Assembly (NCBI GenBank): GCA_905181955.1
Contig: CAJJAC010000001.1
Location: 1 to 64,000, forward strand
Reading direction: 5' to 3'
From: SAR86 cluster bacterium SAR86B
Lineage (GTDB): Bacteria; Pseudomonadota; Gammaproteobacteria; Magnimaribacterales; D2472
DNA: 64,000 bases
Shown here: one piece after another, positions 41,571 through 50,906 of the stretch
Layout: each line of letters opens with the position of its first letter
Position numbering within the stretch: the stretch's first letter is position 1
Program-made: the position numbers and the translations under genes
The notes under the pieces: generated by a model
What the model was told of the DNA's origin: nothing
Databases searched by the model: none
What the model saw: the letters and a program-made list of their open reading frames with translations, nothing else

Positions 41571-42286
41571 GCCTTATCTTTAATTGAAACAATAACCCCA
41601 AATCTGGGATGATCAAAATAATAAATTTCATTTGGAAAAACTCTAATAGTTTGTTCTATAAAAAATTTTCTTAAATTATCCTCAGCCATAATCTTGTTAC
41701 CTAACTTAATTAGATTGCTATCATTTTCAGATTCTAAATAAGCCTTCACATCAAGATGAAGGTATCTCGACTTATAGGTTTTTATATATAAACCATACTT
41801 CCCATCTTCATTTAAATAGACAAAAGGACTATCTTCGATATCTACTGCTCCTTGACGCCAGGTAAAGTGATCTAATAACTCATAATCCTTTCGTCTTAAA
41901 ATTCTTCTTTTTAGTGAATTTAAAGAATTCCCATTGTTCAACTCTCTAAACCAATAGCCGCTATTTGTTGAGTAAACCTTTTCTTTTTCTTCGCTTGTTT
42001 CAATTGAAAGAATATTTTTAAATATATCGCTAAATTTATATTCATATTTAAATGACTCACTCATAGCAGTTAAATTTATGGACTGAGGTGGAGAAGATAA
42101 CTCCACAACTTTTTCACTATCTATTAGAAATGTATTTTTAGTATTAAATATTTCTTTAGTTTTAAAATTTGGCGTTGAATAAATCAATATCTCAATTTCA
42201 TAGGTAACCGAAGCCTCAGCGTCTTGTGATTGAGACAATGGTGCAAATAAAAAGGATAGTAGGTATAAAGCTCTAAGAGATTTCAT
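41567..42286 (-). CDS. csiV: CsiV family periplasmic protein
   Basis: CsiV binds peptidoglycan and supports the activity of LpoA/PBP1-type peptidoglycan synthesis in Vibrio-type bacteria; this is a family-based assignment. The N-terminus MKSLRALYLLSFLFAPLSQSQ is a signal peptide, followed by YEIEILIYS. The C-terminal RVFPNEIYYFDHPRFGVIVSI is the characteristic terminal motif of the family (HYxDHPxFGVLV). The neighbouring mfd gene overlaps it by 14 bp, the same neighbourhood as in other gammaproteobacteria, which strengthens the call. Confidence 0.8.
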   Translation of the reverse strand: MKSLRALYLLSFLFAPLSQSQDAEASVTYEIEILIYSTPNFKTKEIFNTKNTFLIDSEKVVELSSPPQSINLTAMSESFKYEYKFSDIFKNILSIETSEEKEKVYSTNSGYWFRELNNGNSLNSLKRRILRRKDYELLDHFTWRQGAVDIEDSPFVYLNEDGKYGLYIKTYKSRYLHLDVKAYLESENDSNLIKLGNKIMAEDNLRKFFIEQTIRVFPNEIYYFDHPRFGVIVSIKDKA

Positions 42287-45200
42287 TTACAAAGTTTCTC
42301 ACAAATAAGCGTCTTTGATTACTATTTTTAACATCAAGCATGTTAATTTCTAATTTCCCACTAGGATCCATTTTATATAATTGAGTATTTGTTCTAATGA
42401 TATCTAATATTTTATTTAAAACATGATCATCTAGCTTAGGATCAAATTGAATAGTAGTTCTGTCTTTATTTGATAATATTTTGTTAATACCAACTGCCTT
42501 AGATAATAAAAGTAACTCAGCATTACTAAAAAGCGCATCAACTTCATTTATATACTTTCCACATCTATCGATAAGCTCTAACTTTAAGCTAAACAAGTCT
42601 TTAACTGACTTAATCTCGTTAATTCTTCTGTAGACTTTGAGTCTTTCTGTTGGAGAGGGTAAATACATATCAGGTATAAAGGCATCATCAAAAAAATTAA
42701 CTTCAGGGCTTATAGACTTATATGCATGAGCGGGGTTCTTAATCCCTTCAATTGAATCTTTTAACATTGATAGATATAAAGAAATTCCAATGGCATCGAC
42801 GTGTCCGCTTTGTTTTTCTCCTAAAATTTCACCGCCACCTCTGAGTTCTAAATCTTCTTGCGCAATAAAGAATCCAGACCCAAGTTCAGACAATCTTATT
42901 ATAGAATCTAATCTTTCTTTAGAACTTTTTGGTAGATCGGGAGTAGGAATTAAGAAATAACAGTAACCTTGTTTACTCGACCTTCCAACACGACCTCTTA
43001 GCTGATGAAGTTGAGCAAGACCAAAATTATAGGCATCCAAAATAATCATGGTATTGGCATTAGGTATATCTAAACCCATTTCTACGATAGTAGTGCATAA
43101 AAGAACATCAATTTTACCTAACTGAAATAGACTCATTGTCTTTGTAATATTTGCTTTATTAAGCTGCCCGTGGGCAATTTCAATTTTTAGTTCAGGTAGA
43201 AGTCTTAATAAATGTTCTCTTAAAATGCCTAGTTTTTTAATATCATTTTGAATAATAAAACATTGACCATCTCTAGAGCTTTCTCTTTTTATTGCTTCCA
43301 TCATTAAGTTATCAGTTTCAACTTTAAGAAATGATTTGATGCTAAGTCTATTTGTAGGCGGGGTATGAAGGAATGAAAAATCCTTTAATCCAGCAAAAAT
43401 AAAGTTCATTGTTCTTGGAATAGGAGTAGCCGATAGATATAAAACATGAACATCTGGCTTCTTTGATTTAATTATGTCTTTTTGTTTTGTACCAAATCTA
43501 TGCTCTTCATCAATAACCAGTAACCCAATATTATCAAAGACTAATGACTGATTAAATAAAGCATGGGTTCCAATGATGATATCAACTTTACTATTATTAA
43601 AATCATCAATAGTCGACTTTTTTTCAGCTGAGCCTGAGTGCCTATTTAAAGATTTTATAGTTATACCAAATTTTTTAAATCTATCTACAAATGATTGAAA
43701 ATGCTGGGTAACTAGCACAGTACTTGGAGCCAAAATCACAACTTGCTTACCAGCATTAACACTTATAAAAGCTGCTCTCATAGCTATTTCAGTTTTACCA
43801 AAACCAACGTCTCCACACAAGAGTCTATTCATGGGTTTAATTAAAGATAAATCTTTTTCTATAGCTTCTATAGCTAGAAATTGATCATTAGTCTCTTTAT
43901 ATGGAAATTCTTTTACAAACTCCTTATAGCTAGATGCTTCAATCCTAAGTGCTGGAGCCTGTGATGAAAGTCGTCTAGATTCAATATCTAATATTTCAGC
44001 AGCATGATCATATGCTCTTTTTTCAGCACGCTGTTTCTTTTGAGACCATTTATTATTTGATAATGAGTCAAGTGTTGTGTCAATTTTATCGCTATTTTTA
44101 TGATATTTAGAAATAAGAAATGTCTTAGCTAATGGCACATATAAATTTTCATTATTTGAATATGAAATTTTAAGGTACTCATTTTTAACACCTTTAGATT
44201 CAACAATTTCAAGACCTTTGTAGACACCAAGTCCATAGCTCTCATGAATAACATAATCATTAAAACTAAAATGTATGCTTGTATCAATTCGAATATTAAC
44301 AGGTGAATTATCATCTCTATTTATCGGAGTTTCGTTTTCAAAGAATTCTCTATGTAAGTAAATTGTCTTTAAATTTAAATCATAAAGAGGTCTAAAAATA
44401 TTCTTGTTTATTAGATTAATACTATTTTTTAATTTATCAATATTTTCAATTTCATTAATTGAGGATAGATAGACATTCTTAATAGCTTCATATTCACTGG
44501 GTATAAGGCTTGATACAACAATTTTTTCAACTGTACCTTCGTTAAGTAATAAATTTGCAAGTTTTAAGTTCTCTTCAAATCCAAGCTCATAATCTAATTC
44601 TTTATAAGCTGAATTATCAACATCCAATAACTCAGATTTATCAATAAAATTATTAACAATATCTATATTAAAAAAAAGATCTTTGGGTTTTAAAAGTGGT
44701 CTCGATGCATCAATATTTTCTTCATCAAAGCGTCTATTTATTTCATGCCAATAAAGCAGATTTTCTTCAATAACCCCATTAGCTGTTATAAATCTATAAT
44801 CACTAAAAAGATCCTCAAATGATTCAGTACTGTCAAAAAATAAAGGCAGATATATTTCATACCCTTCACAAAGAACCTTATTATTAAGATCATTAAACAA
44901 GTCACAAAACCTTTCATCATTTTCAGGAAAGTAATCCCTCCAACTATCCCTAAATAATTTAAGGCCCAGATCGTCAAGTGGAAGATTAGATCCAGTAGTC
45001 AGATTAAATTTTGTTATTTTATTTAGTGTTAACTGTGTAGAAGGATTAAATGTCCTAATAGACTCGATTTCCTCATCAAAAAATTCAATCCTTATTGGGT
45101 TGTGATAAATAGATGGCCAAATATCCAAAACACCACCTCGAGAAGAAAATTTATTAATGCTATCAACTCTTTCTGTATTTAAAAAATGATTATCTATAAG

Positions 45201-45575
45201 AATTTTTTTAAATTTATCTAATGCAATAGTTTCTCCAAGACTAAAGGTTTGCAAAGACTTAAAAAATGATTTTGATGGATAGCGTTCAAATATATTCTTT
45301 GAACTTGTAATCAATATATTAGGAGAGCTACTTACTTTATTAAGTATTTGAAATCTTTCTTTTATTATCGATTCAGGCGAAGAGAAGTGATCATATGGCA
45401 ATATTTCTCTTTCAGGAAAGTAACTTATTAAGTCATCATCTAGATATAAGCTTAATTCATTACTTAGCATTCTCGCTTCAGCATTAGTTGATGTTATATA
45501 GCACAGAGATTCCTTAGAATCCTTTAGAGTCTTAGCAAGAGTGGCTGCAATAATATGACTACTTGGTTTTAACAT
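42273..45575 (-). CDS. mfd: Transcription-repair coupling factor Mfd
   Basis: Mfd removes stalled RNA polymerase and recruits UvrA. The 1100-residue protein has a UvrB-like N-terminal domain, an RNA-polymerase-interaction region with FNDYVIHESYGLGVYKGLEIVESKG, then the SF2 helicase motor: Walker A CGDVGFGKTEIAMRA, DEEHRFG (motif II), LSATPIPRTMN, and LLCTTIVEMGLDIPNANTMIILDA. The C-terminal TRCF domain has the YLPSPTERLKVYRRIN segment. The length is standard. It overlaps csiV and is divergent from the acyl-CoA dehydrogenase operon. Confidence 0.97.
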   Translation of the reverse strand: MLKPSSHIIAATLAKTLKDSKESLCYITSTNAEARMLSNELSLYLDDDLISYFPEREILPYDHFSSPESIIKERFQILNKVSSSPNILITSSKNIFERYPSKSFFKSLQTFSLGETIALDKFKKILIDNHFLNTERVDSINKFSSRGGVLDIWPSIYHNPIRIEFFDEEIESIRTFNPSTQLTLNKITKFNLTTGSNLPLDDLGLKLFRDSWRDYFPENDERFCDLFNDLNNKVLCEGYEIYLPLFFDSTESFEDLFSDYRFITANGVIEENLLYWHEINRRFDEENIDASRPLLKPKDLFFNIDIVNNFIDKSELLDVDNSAYKELDYELGFEENLKLANLLLNEGTVEKIVVSSLIPSEYEAIKNVYLSSINEIENIDKLKNSINLINKNIFRPLYDLNLKTIYLHREFFENETPINRDDNSPVNIRIDTSIHFSFNDYVIHESYGLGVYKGLEIVESKGVKNEYLKISYSNNENLYVPLAKTFLISKYHKNSDKIDTTLDSLSNNKWSQKKQRAEKRAYDHAAEILDIESRRLSSQAPALRIEASSYKEFVKEFPYKETNDQFLAIEAIEKDLSLIKPMNRLLCGDVGFGKTEIAMRAAFISVNAGKQVVILAPSTVLVTQHFQSFVDRFKKFGITIKSLNRHSGSAEKKSTIDDFNNSKVDIIIGTHALFNQSLVFDNIGLLVIDEEHRFGTKQKDIIKSKKPDVHVLYLSATPIPRTMNFIFAGLKDFSFLHTPPTNRLSIKSFLKVETDNLMMEAIKRESSRDGQCFIIQNDIKKLGILREHLLRLLPELKIEIAHGQLNKANITKTMSLFQLGKIDVLLCTTIVEMGLDIPNANTMIILDAYNFGLAQLHQLRGRVGRSSKQGYCYFLIPTPDLPKSSKERLDSIIRLSELGSGFFIAQEDLELRGGGEILGEKQSGHVDAIGISLYLSMLKDSIEGIKNPAHAYKSISPEVNFFDDAFIPDMYLPSPTERLKVYRRINEIKSVKDLFSLKLELIDRCGKYINEVDALFSNAELLLLSKAVGINKILSNKDRTTIQFDPKLDDHVLNKILDIIRTNTQLYKMDPSGKLEINMLDVKNSNQRRLFVRNFVNEIS

Positions 45576-45649
45576 CTTTTAAATTATTAGAATATTTATT
45601 GCCATAATACATTTGAATTATTAATATATTTATTAGTTAAAGAATTTTA

Positions 45650-45678
45650 TTAAGATTTAATATAGTTTCTTGTATAAT
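45650..45678 (+). promoter_or_regulatory. Sigma-70 promoter of the acyl-CoA dehydrogenase operon
   Basis: TATAAT at 45673-45678 is a perfect -10 box, and TTAAGA, 17 bp upstream, matches four of six -35 bases. The ATG is at 45722 with a good ribosome binding site (AAGGTAAG). Confidence 0.6.
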
Positions 45679-45721
45679 ACGGACACATTTTAGCAACCCA
45701 ATATATAAAAAAGGTAAGAAT

Positions 45722-46891
45722 ATGGAAATTAATTTCACTGATTCAGATATTAAGTTTAGAGATGAGGTTAAAGCATTTTTAAAAGATGAATACCCATCGC
45801 ACGTTAAACATAAACAAGATAATGGAATTGAGCTTACAAAGCAGGACATGATTGATTTTCATAAGTCAGTTTCAGTTAAAGGCTGGATGGGTTATAACTG
45901 GCCAGTTGAATATGGCGGAACGGGCTGGACCACAACCCAAATTTATATTTTTCAAACAGAATGCGGCTTAGCGGGCTGCCCACCATTACTAGCATTTGGT
46001 GTGAGCATGGTTGGTCCAGTAATTTATACCTTTGGTAATGAAGAGCAAAAATCGAAATATTTACCAGATATTCTTAATTTTGATACTTGGTGGTGTCAAG
46101 GTTATTCAGAGCCTGGTTCAGGATCAGATCTAGCCTCTTTAAAGACTAAAGCCATAAGAGATGGTGATGAGTATGTTATCAATGGATCAAAAACTTGGAC
46201 TACTTTAGCTCAAAATGCAGATTGGATTTTTTGTCTAGTTAGAACGGAAACAACTGCAATAAAACAAGAAGGCATATCATTCATTCTTATTGATATGGAT
46301 AATCCAGGTATTGAAGTTAAGCCTATTATTACAATTGATGGTGAGCACGAAGTAAACTCAGTTTTCTTTACAGATGTTAGAGTTCCAGCAGCTAATCTAA
46401 TTGGCGAAGAGGGTAAAGGTTGGACTTATGCAAAATTTCTATTAGCTCATGAAAGGTTTGGAATAGCAGCTGTTGGTGGTTCAAAAAGATCATTGGCTCG
46501 TTTAAAAGATATAGTTAGTGAACTAGATAACCCAATTTTATCTAGAAAAGTCACTCAACTAGAAATTAATCTTAGCTCATTGGAGATAACAGAATTACGT
46601 TTATTATCAGCTTTAGAGAATGGAGCCCATCCGGGAGCTGAATCATCTATCTTAAAAATTAGAGGTACAGAAATTCAACAAGAACTTACAGAGCTTTACG
46701 TAGAAGCTGCAGGAGAATATGCATTAATTTATCCTGGCCCTCATGGACATGGTGACAATGCTATGCCTGCTGGTCCAGAACATGCTCCTCATTCAGTATC
46801 AAAATATTTAAATATGCGAAAAACTTCTATTTATGGCGGAAGTAATGAAATTCAAAAAAATATTATTTCAAAACACGTACTAGGAGTATAA
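45722..46891 (+). CDS. Acyl-CoA dehydrogenase (large-subunit type)
   Basis: The 389-residue flavoprotein has the acyl-CoA dehydrogenase fold: WWCQGYSEPGSGSDLASLKT binds FAD, VINGSKTWTT is the substrate-binding sheet, and the C-terminal RKTSIYGGSNEIQKNIISKHVLG is the final motif. Sequence character (WPVEYGGTGWT and the long DNAMPAGPEHAPH insertion) fits the PimC-like group that pairs with a second, divergent dehydrogenase. The next gene is such a partner, 2 bp later. It donates electrons to ETF. The substrate is unknown. Confidence 0.9.
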   Translation: MEINFTDSDIKFRDEVKAFLKDEYPSHVKHKQDNGIELTKQDMIDFHKSVSVKGWMGYNWPVEYGGTGWTTTQIYIFQTECGLAGCPPLLAFGVSMVGPVIYTFGNEEQKSKYLPDILNFDTWWCQGYSEPGSGSDLASLKTKAIRDGDEYVINGSKTWTTLAQNADWIFCLVRTETTAIKQEGISFILIDMDNPGIEVKPIITIDGEHEVNSVFFTDVRVPAANLIGEEGKGWTYAKFLLAHERFGIAAVGGSKRSLARLKDIVSELDNPILSRKVTQLEINLSSLEITELRLLSALENGAHPGAESSILKIRGTEIQQELTELYVEAAGEYALIYPGPHGHGDNAMPAGPEHAPHSVSKYLNMRKTSIYGGSNEIQKNIISKHVLGV

Positions 46892-46893
46892 GA

Positions 46894-48000
46894 ATGAATC
46901 TTAATTATTCAGATGAGCAACAAATGCTTAGAGACCAAGTTCAAAAGTTCTGTGATGCTGATTATTCATTCAATAAAAGAGAAGAGATTCTTAAATCTGA
47001 TTTAGGTTATGACGCTGATTTATGGAAATTATTTTCAGAGTTAGGCTGGCTTTCACTTCCATTTTCAGAAGAGAATGGTGGATTTGGTTATGGCCCAATT
47101 GAGTTATCAGTTTTGTTTGAAGAATTTGGAAAAGTTTTAATTGTTGAACCATATTTAAGCACGATAGTTCTTTCAGGATCTGTTTTAGACAAATCAAATT
47201 ATGCAGGACGTGCTGATCTTATTGAATCAATTACTTCAGGTGGTTCTCATATTTCTCTGGCTTACTTAGAAGAAGGTTCAAAAAATAATTATGCTTTTGC
47301 TAATGCTAGCTTAACTAGCTCGGATAATGGTTTGGTTTTAAATGGAACTAAGGCTCTTGTTCTTAATGGTGGCAATGCCTCTAAGTTAATAGTTTCAGCA
47401 ATGATGAATGATGAACTTGTTTTAGTTATGGTAAATACAGATGCAGAGGGCGTTTCGAGTATTACCTACCCAACAATTGACGGTCAATCATGTGCTGAGA
47501 TTTCATTTGAAAATGTTCAACTTGATGAGTCTGTAATTATTTCAAAAGGTTCTGAGTCGATTGATTTACTTGATAATGCTATTAATATTGCAACTTTATG
47601 CATTAGTGCAGAGAGTATTGGATGCATGATTGCATGTTATAAAAAAACTGTTGAATATACAAAAAGCAGAGAACAATTTGGTCAACCAATAAGTAATTTT
47701 CAGGTTCTTCAACATAAAATGGTAGATATGTTTATAGAAAGCGAAGTCTGCAAATCACTTTTATTTAAAGCTATGCTTGAATGTGAATCAAATGAAGTTA
47801 CAAAAAATAAATCTGTTTCTGCATTAAAAGCACAGATTGGTCTTTCTGGTAAATCAGTTGCTCAAGATGCTGTTCAGCTTCACGGCGGAATGGGGGTTAG
47901 TGATGAGATGTCTATCGGCCATTATCTTAAAAAACTGATTGCTGTTGATGCTTTATTTGGAAATTCTAATTACCATTTAAATAAATATAGCCAACTATAA
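46894..48000 (+). CDS. Acyl-CoA dehydrogenase (small-subunit/PimD type)
   Basis: This second acyl-CoA dehydrogenase of 368 residues starts MNLNYSDEQQMLRDQVQKF and has the FAD/substrate segment GLVLNGTKALVLNGGNASKL and the C-terminal VQLHGGMGVSDEMSIGHYLKK. It is divergent in sequence from its neighbour, in the manner of the heterodimeric dehydrogenases PimC/PimD and related steroid-degrading pairs. It lies 2 bp after the first gene. Together they probably form a heteromeric enzyme for an unusual acyl-CoA, such as dicarboxylic or branched ones. Confidence 0.85.
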   Translation: MNLNYSDEQQMLRDQVQKFCDADYSFNKREEILKSDLGYDADLWKLFSELGWLSLPFSEENGGFGYGPIELSVLFEEFGKVLIVEPYLSTIVLSGSVLDKSNYAGRADLIESITSGGSHISLAYLEEGSKNNYAFANASLTSSDNGLVLNGTKALVLNGGNASKLIVSAMMNDELVLVMVNTDAEGVSSITYPTIDGQSCAEISFENVQLDESVIISKGSESIDLLDNAINIATLCISAESIGCMIACYKKTVEYTKSREQFGQPISNFQVLQHKMVDMFIESEVCKSLLFKAMLECESNEVTKNKSVSALKAQIGLSGKSVAQDAVQLHGGMGVSDEMSIGHYLKKLIAVDALFGNSNYHLNKYSQL

Positions 48001-48012
48001 AAAAATAAAATT

Positions 48013-49515
48013 ATGAGTGAAAAAGATACAACTTTTAATTCAACCAAAAGACAAGACAGAGTTCTTCCTGAGGATTCATTTGGAGATTGGAGATGGCGTG
48101 AAGCGTTAGCAGAGCTTATGGTTCCGATGATTGGGTCACTCTCCAGAGATGGAATTAAAATTCTTATGTACGGAAAATCACTGGTTAATGAAGCCCCGGT
48201 ATCAATCATGACAGCCCACAGATTCATAAGGCAGGTTGAAGCTAATGAGTTAAGTGAGCAAGAAACTTTTCCTATTCTTGAGGCTCTAACTAAATTAAAT
48301 TTAGCAGATTGTGAGATTGATCTTGGTGAGCTAACCGTTAACTATCCATCTTTTAACAAATTACCTGAAGACACCTCTGGATTAGATGAATATCTGCAAA
48401 GTGAATTATCATCAATAATAGATTTAAAAACATCAAGACCAGATAAGCCTCAAGATATAGTTTTATATGGATTTGGAAGGGTTGGAAGACTTGTAGCAAG
48501 AATGCTAATTGAAGCCACCGGTCCAGGTAATTATTTTAGATTAAAAGCCGTAGTTGTTAGGAAAACTAATTTAGATGATCTTGCTAAGAGAGCAAGCTTG
48601 CTTCAAAGAGATTCTGTTCACGGAAGATTTAGCGGAACAATAAGAGTTGATGATGAAAATAGCTGTTTAGTTGTAAATGGTAATCCTGTTAAATTTATCT
48701 ATGCTTCTGGACCCAATGATTTTAAATACAAGGACCATGGTTTAACGAATCCTATTGTTATTGATAATACTGGTATTTGGAGAGATGAGAATAGTCTTGG
48801 TAGACATATCAGCGGGGGAGCTGGAAAGGTAATTTTAACAGCGCCCGGTAAAGATAAAATTAAAAATATTGTTTTTGGCGTTAATGACTCTGAATTAAAG
48901 GATGAAGATAAAATTATTTCAGCCGCTTCATGTACCACTAATGCAATTGTTCCAATTCTAAAAATTGTGCATGATAAATATAATATAACATCAGGTCACA
49001 TTGAAACAGTCCACTCATACACCAATGATCAAAATCTAATTGATAATTATCATAGTGGAGACAGAAGGGGAAGAAGTGCAGCTTTAAACATGGTTATAAC
49101 GAGCACAGGTGCAGTTGCAGCTGTAGGTAAAGCAATACCAGAACTGAATGGTATTCTTACTGGTAATGCAATAAGAGTTCCGACTCCCAATGTTAGTCTT
49201 GCTGTAATTTCATTAATGTTAAGTGAAGAAATCACAAAAGAAGAAGTTAATGAGTTTTTGAAAAAAAATGCTTTTCATTCAAAATATAGAGAAATTGTGG
49301 GTTATGTAAATTCACCTGAGATAGTTTCAACAGATTTTTATTCAAGTCCTTTTGCGTCCATTATCGATTCCCAGGCAACTATAGCTTTAGGTAATCGTAT
49401 AACTTTGTATTGCTGGTATGACAATGAATATGGTTATTCTAAGCAGGTTGTTAATCTTGCTAAGAAAATTGCTAATATTAAAATGCCAAGGTTGCCCTTA
49501 CCAAAAGAGAATTAG
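48013..49515 (+). CDS. gap: Glyceraldehyde-3-phosphate dehydrogenase, long form
   Basis: The product is a long GAPDH of 500 residues: an N-terminal extension of about 150 residues, then the Rossmann domain (VLYGFGRVGRLVARML) and catalytic SAASCTTNAIVPILKIVHDKY. The catalytic cysteine lies near residue 309. The C-terminal WYDNEYGYSKQVVNLAKKI is the standard last motif. This long form next to nqr and mfd is a known gammaproteobacterial arrangement. It may act in gluconeogenesis rather than glycolysis, which is inference. Confidence 0.93.
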   Translation: MSEKDTTFNSTKRQDRVLPEDSFGDWRWREALAELMVPMIGSLSRDGIKILMYGKSLVNEAPVSIMTAHRFIRQVEANELSEQETFPILEALTKLNLADCEIDLGELTVNYPSFNKLPEDTSGLDEYLQSELSSIIDLKTSRPDKPQDIVLYGFGRVGRLVARMLIEATGPGNYFRLKAVVVRKTNLDDLAKRASLLQRDSVHGRFSGTIRVDDENSCLVVNGNPVKFIYASGPNDFKYKDHGLTNPIVIDNTGIWRDENSLGRHISGGAGKVILTAPGKDKIKNIVFGVNDSELKDEDKIISAASCTTNAIVPILKIVHDKYNITSGHIETVHSYTNDQNLIDNYHSGDRRGRSAALNMVITSTGAVAAVGKAIPELNGILTGNAIRVPTPNVSLAVISLMLSEEITKEEVNEFLKKNAFHSKYREIVGYVNSPEIVSTDFYSSPFASIIDSQATIALGNRITLYCWYDNEYGYSKQVVNLAKKIANIKMPRLPLPKEN

Positions 49516-49540
49516 TCCTAGAAACATACTTTTTTTAGTT

Positions 49541-49546
49541 TATAAT
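49541..49546 (+). promoter_or_regulatory. Putative -10 box of the nqr operon
   Basis: TATAAT lies in the 74-bp gap between gap and nqrA. No convincing -35 box is visible 17 bp upstream, so activator-dependent initiation or a chance match are both possible. Confidence 0.4.
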
Positions 49547-49589
49547 TACCTCGTTTTAGAGGCATTAAAAAGCATAATACAAGGGATTT

Positions 49590-50906
49590 GTGTACATTAT
49601 AAAAAAAGGTCTAGATTTACCGATTTCAGGTGTTCCATCACTTGAATTAGAGGACTCATCTAAAATATCTTCTGTTGCAATTCTTGGCTCTGACTATGTA
49701 GGTTTAAAACCTACTATGTTAGTTAAAGTTGGTGATTGCGTTCAATCAGGTCAAAAAGTTCTTGAAGATAAGAAAAATCCAGGAGTCTTTTTAACAGCCC
49801 CAGCATCAGGAACTATAAGTTCTATAAATAGAGGTGACAAGAGACGCTTTATCTCAATTGAGATAGATACAGACACAGAAAATAGCCCAAAAACATTTAA
49901 AAATGCTTCAGGCAAAGCAGAAATCATCAATTTACTTCAAGAATCTGGTCTTTGGAGCGCATTGCGTACAAGACCTTTTAACAGAACACCTAAAATAAAT
50001 ACTTTACCTGATGCTATTTTTATAAATGCATGTGATACCAATCCTTTATCTACAGACCCTTTTAATATAATTCAAGAAGATCAAGACCTTTTTAATTTAG
50101 GTCTTTTAACTTTAGCTGAGGCATTCAATCTTCCTATTCATTGTTGCTTTCAAAACTCGGATTTTAGCACTGCTATTGATAGCGTAAAATATCATCAATT
50201 TTCTGGACCGCACCCATCTGGTCTGACGTCCACACACATACATAATATCTACCCTGTAGGCAAAGATAGACTAGTTTGGGCCTTAGGTTTCCAAGAATGC
50301 ATTTCACTTGGATACTTAATTAAAAATAAAGAAATTCGAACTTCTAAAATTATAGCTTTAAGTGGCGAGGGTGTAAGTGAACCAAAGCTTATTAGAACTA
50401 ACTATGGAGCAAACATTTCCTCTCTCACTGCCGGAAAAGTTGATGATACATCTAGAGTGATTTCAGGCTCAGTCATTTATGGGCATTCAGCTGACTCTGC
50501 TATGAATTATTTAGGAGCATTTCATAATCAAGTTTCAGTCATCCCTGATCAATATGATGAACCTTTTATGAGTTGGCTAATGCCTGGCTCAAAAATTCAT
50601 TCAAAATTAAATGTTTTTATTTCATCTTTTATCAAGCCTGAAAAATTTAATTTCAATACCGCTATGAATGGAAGTGATAGAGCTATTGTTCCTATAAGTT
50701 CTTATGAAGAAGTCATGCCAATGGATATTCTGGTAATACAACTCTTAAAGGCCTTAGCTACTTATGATTTAGAGATGTTAATTGACTTGGGGGTGCTTGA
50801 GTTATGTGAAGAGGATATGGCCTTGTGTAGCTATGTGTGTCCTAGCAAGTATGACTATTCAAGTCTATTATCTGAAAATCTTGAAATGATATATAACGAA
50901 CTATAA
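49590..50906 (+). CDS. nqrA: Na+-translocating NADH:quinone reductase subunit A
   Basis: NqrA is the cytoplasmic subunit of the sodium-pumping complex and takes part in quinone binding. The sequence YIIKKGLDLPISGVP at the start, GPHPSGLTSTHIHNIYPVG (a quinone-region signature) and DIELCEEDMALCSYVCPSKYDY-like C-terminus (LELCEEDMALCSYVCPSK) fit. The start is GTG at 49590, giving 438 residues. It overlaps nqrB by one base. The operon runs A-B-C-D-E-F followed by apbE and nqrM. Confidence 0.95.
   Translation: MYIIKKGLDLPISGVPSLELEDSSKISSVAILGSDYVGLKPTMLVKVGDCVQSGQKVLEDKKNPGVFLTAPASGTISSINRGDKRRFISIEIDTDTENSPKTFKNASGKAEIINLLQESGLWSALRTRPFNRTPKINTLPDAIFINACDTNPLSTDPFNIIQEDQDLFNLGLLTLAEAFNLPIHCCFQNSDFSTAIDSVKYHQFSGPHPSGLTSTHIHNIYPVGKDRLVWALGFQECISLGYLIKNKEIRTSKIIALSGEGVSEPKLIRTNYGANISSLTAGKVDDTSRVISGSVIYGHSADSAMNYLGAFHNQVSVIPDQYDEPFMSWLMPGSKIHSKLNVFISSFIKPEKFNFNTAMNGSDRAIVPISSYEEVMPMDILVIQLLKALATYDLEMLIDLGVLELCEEDMALCSYVCPSKYDYSSLLSENLEMIYNEL

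Noticed and set aside
45605-45612. TAATACAT upstream of the acyl-CoA dehydrogenase operon, matching the motif near the crotonase gene
   Set aside because: The 8-mer is expected several times by chance in AT-rich DNA, and here it lacks the inverted partner.
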